The position numbers were made by a program, and so were the translations under genes. 58,387 nucleotides of DNA, taken from assembly GCF_015352985.1 (NCBI RefSeq), contig NZ_JACYXF010000036.1, positions 1-58,387 on the forward strand, read 5' to 3'. This document shows positions 43,649-51,995 of the stretch, in pieces. The notes beneath the pieces are model-generated. The model did not search any database and was not told where the DNA came from. It saw only the letters and a list, made by a program, of their open reading frames with translations. Source of the stretch: Noviherbaspirillum malthae. Lineage in GTDB: Bacteria; Pseudomonadota; Gammaproteobacteria; Burkholderiales; Burkholderiaceae_D. The first letter of the stretch is position 1, and every line of letters starts with the position of its first letter.

Positions 43649-44605
43649 TCAGAACAGTTCCGGAACCGGGTTGTCGATGCGCTGGCGCAGGATCCGCTCG
43701 AAGTGGGTCGGATCGTGCGGCGTCAGCATTTCCGCTTCGCGCGGCAGGTAAAAGTCATAGAGGCGCGATAGCCAGAAACGCAGCGCGCCGGCCTGCAGCA
43801 TGGGGCGCCATGCCTCCTGCTCTGCGGCGGTGAACGGCCGCACCGCATGATAGGCGTCCAGCAGGGCGCGCGCGCGCGCGTTGTCGAGCGCTCCGCTGTC
43901 GAGGTCGATGCACCAGTCGTTGACCGTGACCGCGACATCGAAGATCCAGGTGTCGCAGCCGGCGAAATAGAAATCGAAGAAACCGGTGAGGCGCTCGCCG
44001 TCGAACATCACGTTGTTGCGGAACAGGTCGGCATGCACCGGTCCGTGCGGCAGTTCGCGGTAGGTGGTCGAAGCGGCGAAGGCTTCCTGCGCGTGCACTT
44101 CGCTGCGCAGCAGATGCTGGTTGGATTCCGACAGATAGGGCAGCACCGTCGGCGTGGTCATGCGCCACCAGTCCAGGCCGCGCAGGTTCGGCTGGCGGAT
44201 GCCGAAATCCTGGCCTGCGAGATGCATCTTCGCCAGCATTGCGCCCACCGCCGCGCAGTGCACCGGCCGCGGAGCGAGCTGGGAGCTGCCTTCCAGCTTG
44301 GTGACGATGGACGCCGGCTTGCCATGCAGGGAGTGAAGGATTTCGCCTGCATGGTTGGCCACCGGCGCCGGCACCAGCACGCCGCGCTCGGCGAGATGGC
44401 GCATCAGGTGCAGGTAGAAAGGCAGCTGCGCAAATGTCAGCTTTTCGAAAATGGTCAGTACGTATTCACCCGCCTCGGTGGTCAGGAAGAAATTGGTGTT
44501 CTCGATGCCGGAGGAAATGCCTTTGATAGCGAGGGGTTTGCCAAGATTGAACTGGGGCATCCAGTCGGTAAGGTCATCAAGGCTGACCGGGGTGAATACT
44601 GCCAT
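43649..44605 (-). CDS. thrB: Homoserine kinase (type II, ThrB)
   Basis: Phosphorylates homoserine for threonine synthesis. The 318-aa enzyme is of the aminoglycoside-phosphotransferase fold, not GHMP. Signatures: MAVFTPVSLDDLTDWMPQFNLG, KGISSGIENTNFFLTTEAGEYVLTIFEK, and the catalytic Brenner motif PHGPVHADLFRNNVMFDGERLTGFFDFYFAG with the following DVAVTVNDWC. The ATG at 44605 is chosen. A longer frame upstream is random and Arg-rich. It sits between DUF2782 and BPSS1780 genes. Confidence 0.94.
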   Translation of the reverse strand: MAVFTPVSLDDLTDWMPQFNLGKPLAIKGISSGIENTNFFLTTEAGEYVLTIFEKLTFAQLPFYLHLMRHLAERGVLVPAPVANHAGEILHSLHGKPASIVTKLEGSSQLAPRPVHCAAVGAMLAKMHLAGQDFGIRQPNLRGLDWWRMTTPTVLPYLSESNQHLLRSEVHAQEAFAASTTYRELPHGPVHADLFRNNVMFDGERLTGFFDFYFAGCDTWIFDVAVTVNDWCIDLDSGALDNARARALLDAYHAVRPFTAAEQEAWRPMLQAGALRFWLSRLYDFYLPREAEMLTPHDPTHFERILRQRIDNPVPELF

Positions 44606-44639
44606 GAGCGAAATGTAAGTGGGTTCTGAAGATCGGTGC

Positions 44640-45074
44640 TTACTTGGCGGCCGGGGCCGGTGCGGGAGGCGCGGGGACCGGCGCGGCCTCGGCCGCTTCA
44701 GCCTCCTTGGCATCTTTCGGGCGGCCCAGGTCGAATTCCAGCACTTCCCATTGCGGCGCGCGCATGAAGCTGCCCTGAGTGTCACCGGGCAGGGCGCTGC
44801 CGGAAGAGTCGTTCGCCTTGAGCACGTAGGTGCTCTTGCCGCTGGTGACTTGCACTTCCGTCACCTTGCCGCCGGGAGCGCGCTTTTCCACGGTCCGGGC
44901 ACGCTGCGAGTCGGGCTGGCGGATCGTGACGGCGGGGTCTTCGCCTTCTTCCAGCTTTTCGAGTTGCGGCGGCGGCGGGGCGGTGTTGCCGGATTGCTGC
45001 TGAGCCGATGATGCCAGCGGTAGTGCGGCCGCGATGCAGGCCGCGAACATCGGCCAGGCCTTGAGTGTGCGCAT
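44640..45074 (-). CDS. DUF2782 family secreted protein
   Basis: A 144-aa exported protein. The signal peptide ends near residue 24 (FAACIAAALPLASSA, then QQQ). A Pro-rich linker precedes the DUF2782 core (EDPAVTIRQPDSQRARTVEKR..GKVTEVQVTSGKSTYVLKAND). The C-terminus is an Ala/Pro/Glu-rich tail (KEAEAAEAAPVPAPPAPAPAAK). The ATG at 45074 begins the signal peptide. The gene lies between the LOG gene and thrB, as expected in this order from memory. The function is unknown; it may act in the periplasm. Confidence 0.82.
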   Translation of the reverse strand: MRTLKAWPMFAACIAAALPLASSAQQQSGNTAPPPPQLEKLEEGEDPAVTIRQPDSQRARTVEKRAPGGKVTEVQVTSGKSTYVLKANDSSGSALPGDTQGSFMRAPQWEVLEFDLGRPKDAKEAEAAEAAPVPAPPAPAPAAK

Positions 45075-45199
45075 AATGTGTTGTCGATAGATGAAGATGC
45101 CGGCAGGCGCATCGGAGATCGGAAACTGCTTGGTTTGCGGCCTCGACTCGCCTGACTGCAACATTTTAACAAAGCCCACTCCAGGGTTTGCACCTGAAG

Positions 45200-45937
45200 T
45201 TACAAATAGGCACCCGGTTCCTTGCTTTGCGTCGACAGCAGGTCTTCCCTGGCTTCATAAAATGCAAAAATGGCATCGACGATGTTGGCCGGTTCGTCGA
45301 TCACCTGCAGCAGGTCCAGGTCCTTGGCCTCGATCATGCCGTTGGCAAGCAGGGCGCTGCGGAACCAGTCCAGCAAGCCTTTCCAGAACGCTGTCCCAAC
45401 CAGTATTACAGGAATGCGGCGCGAGGTTCCGGTCTGGATCAAGGTTAGTACTTCGCTCAGTTCATCCAGCGTGCCGAAGCCGCCCGGCAGCACCACGTAG
45501 GCATCCGCGTATTTGACGAAGGCAACCTTGCGCGCGAAGAAATGCCGGAAGCTGATCGAGATGTCCTGCCAGGGATTGCTCTTCTGCTCGCGCGGCAGCT
45601 GGATGTTCAGACCCACCGATGACGATGCGCCTTCGAACGCGCCCTTGTTGGCGGCTTCCATGATGCCCGGCCCGCCGCCGGAAATCACGGCCAGCCCCGC
45701 ATCCGACAGGCGGCGCGCGATGTCGATGGCCTTCTGGTAGTCCGGATGGTCGGCGGGAGTGCGCGCCGAGCCGAAAAGAGAGACCGCCGGACGCAGCTCG
45801 GCCAGCCTTTCGGTCGACTCGATAAACTCTGCCATAATCGTGAGCATATGCCACGACTCGCGCGCCTTTTTCTCGGTGGCGCGTGAAATGTCAGCCACCT
45901 GCCGCAGGCGCGGCACGTTTTTTCCCTTTGACACCAT
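45200..45937 (-). CDS. LOG family protein (TIGR00730-type, possible nucleotide 5'-monophosphate phosphoribohydrolase)
   Basis: A 245-aa Rossmann-fold protein. AVSLFGSARTPADHPDY, the SGGGPGIMEAANKGAFEG motif and VVLPGGFGTLDELSEVLTLIQTG (the PGGxGTxxE active motif) define the LOG/PpnN group, which splits nucleotide or cytokinin monophosphates. There is an N-terminal conserved stretch NVPRLRQVADISRATEKKARESWHM before it. The ATG at 45937 directly abuts the polA ATG at 45938 (CATATG), leaving no intergenic base. Substrate specificity is inferred from the family only. Confidence 0.88.
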   Translation of the reverse strand: MVSKGKNVPRLRQVADISRATEKKARESWHMLTIMAEFIESTERLAELRPAVSLFGSARTPADHPDYQKAIDIARRLSDAGLAVISGGGPGIMEAANKGAFEGASSSVGLNIQLPREQKSNPWQDISISFRHFFARKVAFVKYADAYVVLPGGFGTLDELSEVLTLIQTGTSRRIPVILVGTAFWKGLLDWFRSALLANGMIEAKDLDLLQVIDEPANIVDAIFAFYEAREDLLSTQSKEPGAYL

Positions 45938-48697
45938 ATGAATAAAACCCTGTTGTTAGTGGATGGATCAAGCTATCTGTACCGCGCATTCCACGCAATG
46001 CCCGATTTGCGCAATCCGGAAGGCGCGCCCACCGGCGCCATCTACGGCATGATCAACATGCTGCGCCGGCTGCGCAACGATTACGCCGCAGGATACATGG
46101 CCTGTGTTTTCGACGCAAAAGGCAAGACTTTCCGAGATGAACTCTATTCCGACTACAAGGCCCACCGGCCGTCGATGCCGGAAGACCTTGCGCGCCAGGT
46201 CGAACCGATCTACGAAGCGGTGCGCGCGCTCGGCTGGCCCATCCTCTCCGTCGAAGGCGTGGAAGCCGACGACGTGATCGGCACGCTCGCCGCGCAGGCG
46301 GTCGAGCACGGCATGGAAGCGGTGATCTCCACCGGCGACAAGGACATGGCGCAGCTGGTCAACGATCACGTCACGCTGATCAATACGATGAGCAACGAGA
46401 AGTTCGACCGCGAAGGCGTGATCGCCAAATTCGGCGTGCCGCCGGAACGCATCATCGATTACCTGACGCTGGTCGGCGACACCGTCGACAACGTGCCGGG
46501 CGTGGCCAAGGTCGGCCCCAAGACCGCGGTCAAGTGGCTGACCCAGTACGGCTCGCTCGACAACATCATCGCCCAGGCGAACGACATCGGGGGCGCCGTC
46601 GGCGAAAACCTGCGCAAGGCGCTCGACTGGCTGCCGACCGGGCGCAAGCTCATCACCATCCGCACCGACTGCGACCTCGCCAAGCACATGGTGTCGATCC
46701 CTGAATCGCTGGTGGCCAGGCCGGTCGACAATGACGCGATGATCGAATTCTTCAAGCGCTATGGTTTCAAGACCTGGCTGCGCGAGCTCACCGGCGATCC
46801 TACCGCCGGCGGCCGTCCGACCGCACCGCCGGATCAGGGCGATGCAAAGGGCAGCCTGTTCGCCGCATCTGCCGCAGCCGCGGCGCCGGCCGTGAAAGAC
46901 TACCAGACGGTGCTGACCGAAGCCCAGCTCGACCAGTGGCTCGCTACCATCGATGCCGCCGAGCTGACATCGGTCGACACCGAAACCACGTCGCTCAATG
47001 CGATGCAGGCGCAGCTGGTCGGCATCTCGCTGTGCTGCACGCCGGGCATTGCCGCCTATATTCCGGTGGCGCACAACTACCAGGATGCGCCGCAGCAGCT
47101 GGCGCGCGATGCGGTGCTGGCCAAGCTCAAGCCGTGGCTGGAAGACGCGTCCAAGCCCAAGGTCGGCCAGCATCTGAAGTACGACAGCCACATCTTTGCC
47201 AACTACGGCATCACTGTGCGCGGCATCGTCCATGACACCCTGCTCGAATCCTATGTCTTCGAGTCGCACAAGAGCCACGACATGGACAGCCTCGCGCTGC
47301 GCCACCTGAACCGCAAGACCATCAGCTACGAGGAAGTGTGCGGCAAGGGCGCATCGCAGATCGGCTTCGACCAGGTGAGCATCGACCGCGCCACCGAGTA
47401 TGCGGCCGAGGATGCCGACATCACGCTGCAGCTGCACCAGGTCATGTGGCCGCATGTGGCGCAGAACGAAGGCCTGAAATTCATCTATGAAAAGATCGAG
47501 GTGCCGACCTCGGTGGTGCTGCAGAAGATCGAGCGCAACGGCGTGCTGATCGATACCGACCGGCTTGCGAAGCAGTCGCATGACCTCGGCCTGCGCATGC
47601 TCGAGATGGAGAAGCAGGCCTACGAACTGGCGGGCCAGCCGTTTAACCTGAATTCCCCGAAGCAGATCGGCGAAATCTTCTTCGAGCGCCTGCAGCTGCC
47701 GGTGGTGAAAAAGACGCCGTCGGGCACGCCGTCGACCGACGAGGAAGTGCTGCAGAAGCTGGCGGAGAATTATCCGCTGCCGAAGATACTGCTCGACTAT
47801 CGCGGCCTGTCCAAGCTCAAGTCGACCTATGCCGACAAGCTGCCCAAGATGGTCGATCCGAACACCGGCCGCGTGCATACCAATTATGCGCAGGCGGTCG
47901 CGGTGACCGGACGCCTCGCTTCCAACGAGCCCAATCTTCAGAATATCCCGGTCCGCAACGCGGAAGGCCGACGCATCCGCGAAGCCTTCGTCGCGCCGGA
48001 AGGCAGCGTGATCGTGTCGGCCGACTATTCGCAGATCGAGCTGCGCATCATGGCCCATATCTCGGGTGACGCCAGCCTGCTGCGCTCCTTCTCCGAAGGC
48101 GAGGACGTGCACCGCGCGACCGCCTCCGAAATCTTCGGCGTGGCGCCGGCCGAGGTGACGAGCGAGCAGCGGCGCTATGCGAAGGTGATCAACTTCGGCC
48201 TGATCTACGGCATGAGCGCATTCGGGCTTGCCAGCAATCTCGGCATCGAGCGTTCCGCCGCGCAGATGTACATCGACAAGTATTTCCAGCGCTACCCCGG
48301 CGTTGCGCAGTACATGGCCGAAACGCGCACCCAGGCCAAGGCCCACGGCTTCGTCGAGACGGTGTTCGGCCGCCGCCTGTGGCTGGCCGAGATCAATTCA
48401 CCCAACGGCCCGCGCCGCCAGGCCGCCGAGCGCGCGGCGATCAACGCGCCGATGCAGGGCACCGCGGCCGACCTGATCAAGCTGTCGATGATCGCGGTGC
48501 AGCAATGGCTGGAGGATGAGCGGCTGCAGTCGAAGATGATCATGCAGGTGCATGACGAACTGGTGCTGGAGGTTCCTGAGGGTGAATTGGCGACCATTCA
48601 GCAGAAGGTGCCGGAACTGATGCGCGGCGTGGCCGAACTCAAAGTGCCGCTGATCGCCGAAGTCGGCATCGGCAAGAACTGGGACGAGGCGCATTGA
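45938..48697 (+). CDS. polA: DNA polymerase I
   Basis: Fills gaps and removes primers in replication and repair. The 919-aa enzyme has the 5'-3' nuclease domain (about 1-290: LLVDGSSYLYRAFHAMPDL, FDAKGKTFRDELY). Its 3'-5' exonuclease has intact acids (SVDTETTSLNAMQAQLVG). The family A polymerase domain (from about 500) carries VSADYSQIELRIMAHISGD (motif A), RRYAKVINFGLIYGMSAFGL (motif B) and MQVHDELVLEVPE (motif C). The start ATG is the second half of the CATATG shared with the divergent LOG gene. No Shine-Dalgarno is visible. Confidence 0.97.
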   Translation: MNKTLLLVDGSSYLYRAFHAMPDLRNPEGAPTGAIYGMINMLRRLRNDYAAGYMACVFDAKGKTFRDELYSDYKAHRPSMPEDLARQVEPIYEAVRALGWPILSVEGVEADDVIGTLAAQAVEHGMEAVISTGDKDMAQLVNDHVTLINTMSNEKFDREGVIAKFGVPPERIIDYLTLVGDTVDNVPGVAKVGPKTAVKWLTQYGSLDNIIAQANDIGGAVGENLRKALDWLPTGRKLITIRTDCDLAKHMVSIPESLVARPVDNDAMIEFFKRYGFKTWLRELTGDPTAGGRPTAPPDQGDAKGSLFAASAAAAAPAVKDYQTVLTEAQLDQWLATIDAAELTSVDTETTSLNAMQAQLVGISLCCTPGIAAYIPVAHNYQDAPQQLARDAVLAKLKPWLEDASKPKVGQHLKYDSHIFANYGITVRGIVHDTLLESYVFESHKSHDMDSLALRHLNRKTISYEEVCGKGASQIGFDQVSIDRATEYAAEDADITLQLHQVMWPHVAQNEGLKFIYEKIEVPTSVVLQKIERNGVLIDTDRLAKQSHDLGLRMLEMEKQAYELAGQPFNLNSPKQIGEIFFERLQLPVVKKTPSGTPSTDEEVLQKLAENYPLPKILLDYRGLSKLKSTYADKLPKMVDPNTGRVHTNYAQAVAVTGRLASNEPNLQNIPVRNAEGRRIREAFVAPEGSVIVSADYSQIELRIMAHISGDASLLRSFSEGEDVHRATASEIFGVAPAEVTSEQRRYAKVINFGLIYGMSAFGLASNLGIERSAAQMYIDKYFQRYPGVAQYMAETRTQAKAHGFVETVFGRRLWLAEINSPNGPRRQAAERAAINAPMQGTAADLIKLSMIAVQQWLEDERLQSKMIMQVHDELVLEVPEGELATIQQKVPELMRGVAELKVPLIAEVGIGKNWDEAH

Positions 48698-48813
48698 TGT
48701 AATGCCGGTGCGCCCGGTGTTATGCTCGGCGCGGGGAATTGCAGTAAAAAGCAGTGCAGGGAACGGGGCGGCATCCGCCGTCATGACAACAATGAATAAT
48801 CGGAGAATACGCA

Positions 48814-49698
48814 ATGCAGAATTTCAAAGAGGATTTCGATAGTCTGGTCGCAAAAACTTCCTTGTCCGACGGCGTCGACCGCCGCGGCTTCCTGAAAACT
48901 GCCCTCGGTACCGGCTTTGCCGCCGCCGTGCTGCCGGTCTCGGCGCAGAACGTGGTCAAGACCGATACCGACGGCCTGACCGCGGGCGAGGTCAGCATCA
49001 CCGTCAAGGGTCAGAAAGTGCCGGTCTATCGCGCGCAGCCGGAAGGCAAGACCAACCTGCCGGTGGTGCTGGTGATTTCCGAAATCTTCGGCGTGCATGA
49101 GCATATCGCCGACGTCGCGCGGCGCTTTGCCAAACTCGGCTACCTGGCGCTGGCGCCCGACCTGTTCATCCGCCAGGGCAATCCCCTCAAGTACACCTCC
49201 ATTCCCGAACTGCAGAAGGACATCATTTCCAAGGTGCCCGATGGGCAGGTGATGGGCGACCTCGACGCAGTGGTGGCCTATGCAAAGGACAACGGCGGCA
49301 ATACCGACAAGCTTGGCATCACCGGCTTCTGCTGGGGCGGCCGCATCACCTGGCTGTATGCCGCGCACAATCCCAAGGTCAAGGCCGGCGTTGCCTGGTA
49401 CGGCCGCCTGGTGGGGGAGAAGAGCGAACTGGCGCCCGAACACCCGGTCGATATCGGCGCCACGCTGAAGACGCCTGTACTCGGACTCTACGGCGGCAAG
49501 GACGGCGGCATTCCGCTCGACACCGTGGAAAAGATGAAGGCCGAACTGGCCAAGGGCAGCAGCAAGTCGGAATTCGTGGTGTTCCCGAATTCTGGCCATG
49601 CATTCCATGCCGATTATCGTCCGAGCTTCGTCGAGGCGGATGCGAAGGAAGGGTGGAAGCGCTGCACCGAGTGGTTCAAGACGCATGGGGTGGCTTGA
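48814..49698 (+). CDS. Dienelactone hydrolase family protein with Tat-type leader
   Basis: A 294-aa alpha/beta hydrolase. The N-terminal region holds a twin-arginine DRRGFLKTALGTGFAAAVLPVSA (residues 22-44), preceded by 21 residues, suggesting Tat export or a Tat-like anchor. The catalytic Cys is C173 in GITGFCWGG, with E90 in SEIFGVHEH. The Asp and His are visible in YGGKDGGIP and NSGHAFHADYRP. It is separated from polA by 116 bp. The natural substrate is unknown; the family includes muconolactone-pathway enzymes. Confidence 0.88.
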   Translation: MQNFKEDFDSLVAKTSLSDGVDRRGFLKTALGTGFAAAVLPVSAQNVVKTDTDGLTAGEVSITVKGQKVPVYRAQPEGKTNLPVVLVISEIFGVHEHIADVARRFAKLGYLALAPDLFIRQGNPLKYTSIPELQKDIISKVPDGQVMGDLDAVVAYAKDNGGNTDKLGITGFCWGGRITWLYAAHNPKVKAGVAWYGRLVGEKSELAPEHPVDIGATLKTPVLGLYGGKDGGIPLDTVEKMKAELAKGSSKSEFVVFPNSGHAFHADYRPSFVEADAKEGWKRCTEWFKTHGVA

Positions 49699-49775
49699 AC
49701 GGCGCATCTTTTGCGGATCATCGTCGGTAGATTCCGAGTAAATGGACAAAGCGATTTCGATGCGGTGATAAGTGC

Positions 49776-49874
49776 GTTCCCTCCCCTTCAAGGGGAGGGG
49801 CAGGGTGGGGATGGGTTAATCCGGCGCACCTGAACCCCATCCCCACCCCAGCCCTCCCCTTGTCGGGGAGGGAG
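49776..49874. repeat. Gene-less copy of the DUF559 cassette inverted repeat
   Basis: Left arm 49776-49817 and right arm 49833-49874 are inverted copies of the same C/G-rich arm that flanks the 31.1-kb cassette, here only 15 bp apart. Each arm carries the inner CCCTCCCC/GGGGAGGG palindrome. It has the shape of a small non-autonomous (MITE-like) element. Confidence 0.75.
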
Positions 49875-49890
49875 TCGAGGGTTTCACTAG

Positions 49891-50145
49891 GCTGTTGCTG
49901 GGCTTGTGAACCCTCTCCGCCGCTTACAAGCGACGAGGTGGAGGGAGTTCAAAGTCTCCAAGTCAAATCACTTTTACACAGTGACTTCGCTCCTAGAGTG
50001 CTTTCCGCCTGACTGTACTGTCGATCTCGGGTGATTTGCCAGCGGCACTGCGTTGTGTGGGGACGCCGAGTCCTCCTTGCCATGGCTCGCCATGCCGCGT
50101 CACCACGCCTTGTTCCACAGGCAAATCACCTCGGCCTCGCCTAGT
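49891..50145. other. Structured intergenic block, possible RNA
   Basis: It follows the MITE-like repeat. An 11-bp perfect inverted repeat, GGTGATTTGCC (50030-50040) / GGCAAATCACC (50120-50130), encloses 79 bp containing a smaller CCATGG-centred palindrome. Upstream, AAGTCA and TGACTT frame 49959-49986. No ORF is present. It resembles a small-RNA gene or another repeat family. Confidence 0.4.
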
Positions 50146-50171
50146 TCAGTCAACCCGAAAACGCTCTGATC

Positions 50172-50201
50172 AAAAATCCTGGTAATCCGCCGGGATTTTT
50201 T
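50172..50201 (+). terminator. Intrinsic terminator upstream of the ZIP gene
   Basis: AAAAATCCTGG pairs with CCGGGATTTTT around a 7-nt loop and ends in T residues, 31 bp before the ZIP frame. It has no annotated gene upstream on this strand within 470 bp, consistent with an untranslated transcript. Confidence 0.72.
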
Positions 50202-50231
50202 CAGCATCGGCAAGGTTTTTAACATGCCCGT

Positions 50232-51077
50232 TTGCTGAAATTCTCTGTCTGTGCTTTAATTTGCAACTTTGTTGCACATACGACGGGGCATAAAATCGAT
50301 TCCGCGCTTCTTTCCATCCTGCTGGCCACCACGATCGCCGGCGTCATCAGCATTTCCGCTGCGGCGATTTTTTCCTTTTCACTGCTTTCCAAGGTGGTGG
50401 AGCGCATGGTCAGCCTGTCGGTCGGCATCCTGCTGTCGACCTCGCTGCTGCATGCGCTGCCCGAAGCCTTCGAGTCCGATGCCGATACCCATGCCCTGTT
50501 CGCCACGCTGCTGGGCGGGTTGCTGGGCTTCTTCCTGCTGGAAAAATTTGCGATCCTGCGCCATTCGCATCATTACGAGGGCGACGGCCACGGTCACGAG
50601 CACGGCCATGATGCGCATGAGGCCGGCAAGGCGGGCTGGATGATCCTGGTAGGCGACGGTCTGCACAATTTCACCGACGGCATCCTGATCGCCGCCGCCT
50701 TTCTGGCCGATCCCAGCCTGGGCGTGATCACCGGCGTGGCCATCATCGCGCACGAAATTCCCCAGGAAATCGGCGACTTCATCGTGCTGCTCAATGCCGG
50801 CTTCACACGCACCCGCGCCTATGTGTACAACCTGCTGTGCAGTCTGATGGCGGTGGTCGGCGGGGTTTTCGGCTATGTGATGCTGGAGCGTGCGACCGGC
50901 TGGATTCCCTATGTGCTGGTGTTCGCGTCGTCGGGCTTCATCTACATCGCGGTGAGCGACCTGATGCCGCAGATGCAGCGCCGTGCGACCCTCAGGGAAA
51001 CCATTCCGCAGATCGTGCTGATCGCCGTGGGCGTGAGCATCGTTCTGTTCCTGACCGGCCAGAGCCACGGGCACTGA
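50232..51077 (+). CDS. ZIP family metal transporter
   Basis: An inner-membrane importer for zinc or other divalent metals. There are about eight hydrophobic helices. A His-rich loop (HSHHYEGDGHGHEHGHDAH, about 111-129) and transport-site motifs GDGLHNFTDGILIAAAF and AIIAHEIPQEIGDFIVLL are hallmarks of ZIP/ZupT. The start is unresolved: only a TTG at 50232 is available before helix 1, with no Shine-Dalgarno at a proper distance, and no ATG or GTG occurs until residue 59. A promoter-like TTGCTG-N17-TTTAAT lies within these first codons. Confidence 0.85.
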   Translation: MLKFSVCALICNFVAHTTGHKIDSALLSILLATTIAGVISISAAAIFSFSLLSKVVERMVSLSVGILLSTSLLHALPEAFESDADTHALFATLLGGLLGFFLLEKFAILRHSHHYEGDGHGHEHGHDAHEAGKAGWMILVGDGLHNFTDGILIAAAFLADPSLGVITGVAIIAHEIPQEIGDFIVLLNAGFTRTRAYVYNLLCSLMAVVGGVFGYVMLERATGWIPYVLVFASSGFIYIAVSDLMPQMQRRATLRETIPQIVLIAVGVSIVLFLTGQSHGH

Positions 51078-51117
51078 CCGAACTGCCGCGGCACCCGGCG
51101 GCAGCGGGCATCAAGGC

Positions 51118-51972
51118 CTATTCCCCGCGCGCCACCGGCCGGGCCGGGTCGGCGCACCATTCGCTCCAGGAGCCCGGGTACAGCGCAGCCCCCGGCATGC
51201 CTGCGATTTCCAGCGCCAGCAGGTTATGGCAGGCGGTCGCGCCCGAACCGCACTGCATGATGGCGTTCTGCGGCGAATCGAAGAGTCCCGCGAAATCCGC
51301 GCGCAGCTGCTCGGCCGGCTTGAAACGGCCATCGGCATTCAGGTTGTCCTTGAAGAAACGGTTCTTCGCTCCGGGAATGTGGCCGCCGACCGGGTCGATG
51401 GTTTCATTTTCGCCGCGGAAGCGGTCCGGCGCGCGGGCATCGACGACCGTGCGCGACGGATCCTGCAGGTTAGCCAGCACATCCTTCACATCAACCGTAC
51501 GCACCAGCGAAGCATGCGGCTCGGCATTGCCGCGCGGACGCGTTTCGGCGGCGGTCGAAAGCGGCATCCCGAGCGCCTGCCAGGCCTGCAGGCCGCCGTC
51601 GAGCACCGCCGCCGCTTCATGGCCGACCCAGCGCAGCATCCACCATAAACGGGCGGCGAACATCGCGCCCTGAGCGTCGTACACCACCACCTGCGAACCG
51701 TGATTGACGCCCCAGCGGCGCAGGGTTTCGACGAAGGCAGTAGGCTGCGGCAAGGGATGCCGGCCGCGGAATTCTCCGTTTGGTCCAAGGCTCTTGTCGG
51801 ACAGGTCGGTATCCAGGTTGGCATGCTGCGCCAGCGGAATATGGCCGCCGTCATAGGCTTGCCGGCCGGCCGCCGGATTCATCAGGTCATGGCGGCAGTC
51901 GATGACGACCCAGTTCGGGTCCTGGTAATGCCTGGCCAGGGCTTCCGCGTCAATCAGGGTGGTATAGGGCAT
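51118..51972 (-). CDS. Sulfurtransferase, two-domain rhodanese (SseA type)
   Basis: Transfers sulfur from thiosulfate or 3-mercaptopyruvate. The 284-aa protein has an inactive N-terminal rhodanese domain (about 1-140) and an active C-terminal one with C241 in MQCGSGATACHN. The loop CGSG-A-T fits 3-mercaptopyruvate sulfurtransferases. The GGHIPGAKN motif is also present. GGAG lies 8 nt before the ATG at 51972. It is downstream of the DMT exporter by 23 bp on the same strand and probably cotranscribed. Confidence 0.92.
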   Translation of the reverse strand: MPYTTLIDAEALARHYQDPNWVVIDCRHDLMNPAAGRQAYDGGHIPLAQHANLDTDLSDKSLGPNGEFRGRHPLPQPTAFVETLRRWGVNHGSQVVVYDAQGAMFAARLWWMLRWVGHEAAAVLDGGLQAWQALGMPLSTAAETRPRGNAEPHASLVRTVDVKDVLANLQDPSRTVVDARAPDRFRGENETIDPVGGHIPGAKNRFFKDNLNADGRFKPAEQLRADFAGLFDSPQNAIMQCGSGATACHNLLALEIAGMPGAALYPGSWSEWCADPARPVARGE

Positions 51973-51995
51973 GGCAGGGTCTCCTCTACACGGTT

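Noticed and set aside
45968..48346. Very long open frame antisense to polA (792 codons)
   Set aside because: Opposes the conserved polA reading frame and shows no recognisable domain; it is a codon-bias shadow.
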